DNA of 5,436 nt from JAFGBH01 sp964430915. GTDB lineage: Bacteria; Desulfobacterota; Syntrophia; Syntrophales; UBA2210. A program made the translations under genes and the position numbers. Position 1 is the first letter of the stretch. The number at the start of each line of letters is the position of its first letter. A model generated the notes under the pieces. It was not told the origin of the DNA. It saw nothing but the letters and a program-made list of their open reading frames with translations, and did no database searches. The stretch is taken from positions 1-5,436 of the forward strand of contig CAYSHT010000130.1 of assembly GCA_964430915.1 (NCBI GenBank), given 5' to 3'. Shown piece after piece: positions 4,830 to 5,436 of this stretch.

Positions 4830-5436
4830 ATGGCTATTATTGAAATGGACAGTTTGATCAGAAACGGCCTGGATAAAGCTGTTGAGCTCATGGCGGTAGC
4901 GGCTCACAACAGCTTCAGGTTCGGCAATAGAAACACCATGAAAATGATCGCCGTGGGAAACGAAGAGCTGGAGCAGATTGCGGAATTCTGCTTTTCCCTC
5001 GGCGACATGTCACCCCTTGCCGCGCGAGACGGCAGGTTTGTAATGGAACTTATCAAGGAACCCACATCGCTTTTGATTTTTGGAGATACGCGAAAATCAC
5101 CCTACAATTTCAACTGCGGTGCCTGCGGATACAGAACATGTGCGGAGATGAACAAGGCGGAAGAGGTGGAATCACTGACAGCGAACGGTCCCAGCTGCCA
5201 GTTCAAGAATTTAAATCTGAATATCGCTGCGAATGCGGCCGCCTCACTTGCATGGCGTCTGGGTCTTCACTGCAGGGTCATGAGCACCCTTGGTTTCGCC
5301 GCCCGCGCCCTTGAAATCATAGAGGGTGTCGATCTCGCCGTCAGTGTATCGGTGAGCGTCGCGAAAGTTGATCCCTATTTCGACAGGCACAAATTCTGGA
5401 CCCAGGACTACTGGGATGAGATATTCAAGAAGGAAT
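4830..5436 (+). CDS. DUF2148 ferredoxin-like Fe-S protein (second of the pair), 3'-truncated
   Basis: The frame runs from the ATG at 4830 to the window edge without a stop, giving 202 complete codons. The start has a strong AAAGGAGGT at 4817-4825, five bases before the ATG. The protein repeats the plan of its upstream neighbour. Helical ELMAVAAHNSFRFG is followed by the cluster motif NCGACGYRTC with C96, C99 and C104, and C123 in NGPSCQF (C-x2-C-x4-C-x18-C). Then come the Ala-rich stretch NIAANAAASLAWRLGL and VSVSVSVAKVDPYFDR at 171-186, aligned with the first copy's GVGISVTEKSPFRD. Outside these landmarks the two differ strongly, so this is not a recent duplication. Family length suggests only a few residues are missing at the C-terminus. 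It probably forms a complex or parallel electron-transfer partner with the first copy (inference). Confidence 0.87.
   Translation, partial: MAIIEMDSLIRNGLDKAVELMAVAAHNSFRFGNRNTMKMIAVGNEELEQIAEFCFSLGDMSPLAARDGRFVMELIKEPTSLLIFGDTRKSPYNFNCGACGYRTCAEMNKAEEVESLTANGPSCQFKNLNLNIAANAAASLAWRLGLHCRVMSTLGFAARALEIIEGVDLAVSVSVSVAKVDPYFDRHKFWTQDYWDEIFKKE

Overview
The window reads as a stretch of chromosome from a strictly anaerobic bacterium, most likely a Desulfobacterota (deltaproteobacterial) sulfate reducer or syntroph. This is inferred from the gene families (two DUF2148 Fe-S proteins, a V4R-like protein, an SCP2-like protein and a helical RsbRD_N-like sensor protein) and from the moderate GC content. 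No rRNA or other taxonomic marker is present. All genes are on the + strand, and no transposase, tRNA, rRNA or CRISPR array is visible.

Layout. (1) From the left edge to 572 lies the 3' part of a helical protein whose reading frame is open to the window start; its C-terminal half resembles the RsbRD_N/PucR-type sensor bundle. (2) After an AT-rich promoter region (573-695) come an M24 (creatinase / Xaa-Pro dipeptidase fold) metalloenzyme (696-1961) and, past a perfect 10-bp hairpin, a small cysteine-rich V4R/ATC-hydrolase-like protein (2064-2528). (3) A 268-bp gap with a probable promoter leads to a TetR/AcrR-family repressor (2797-3423). (4) A 287-bp gap holds an AT-rich palindrome overlapping the tetR stop codon, a plausible promoter, and a 9-bp palindrome at the predicted transcription start. 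(5) A tight operon follows: an SCP2-like lipid-binding protein (3711-4109), a DUF2148 Fe-S protein (4138-4815), and a second, divergent DUF2148 protein (4830 to beyond the right edge).

The working model is that the TetR protein controls the SCP2-DUF2148-DUF2148 operon, and perhaps the M24 unit, in response to a hydrophobic or acyl-type ligand. The two DUF2148 proteins keep the same C-x2-C-x4-C-x(18-21)-C cluster motif but differ strongly elsewhere, which fits two subunits of one iron-sulfur complex. The most interesting part is this operon: an SCP2-type carrier beside a pair of uncharacterised ferredoxin-like proteins, with a candidate operator upstream. The function of the unit is unknown to me, and the regulatory links are inference.
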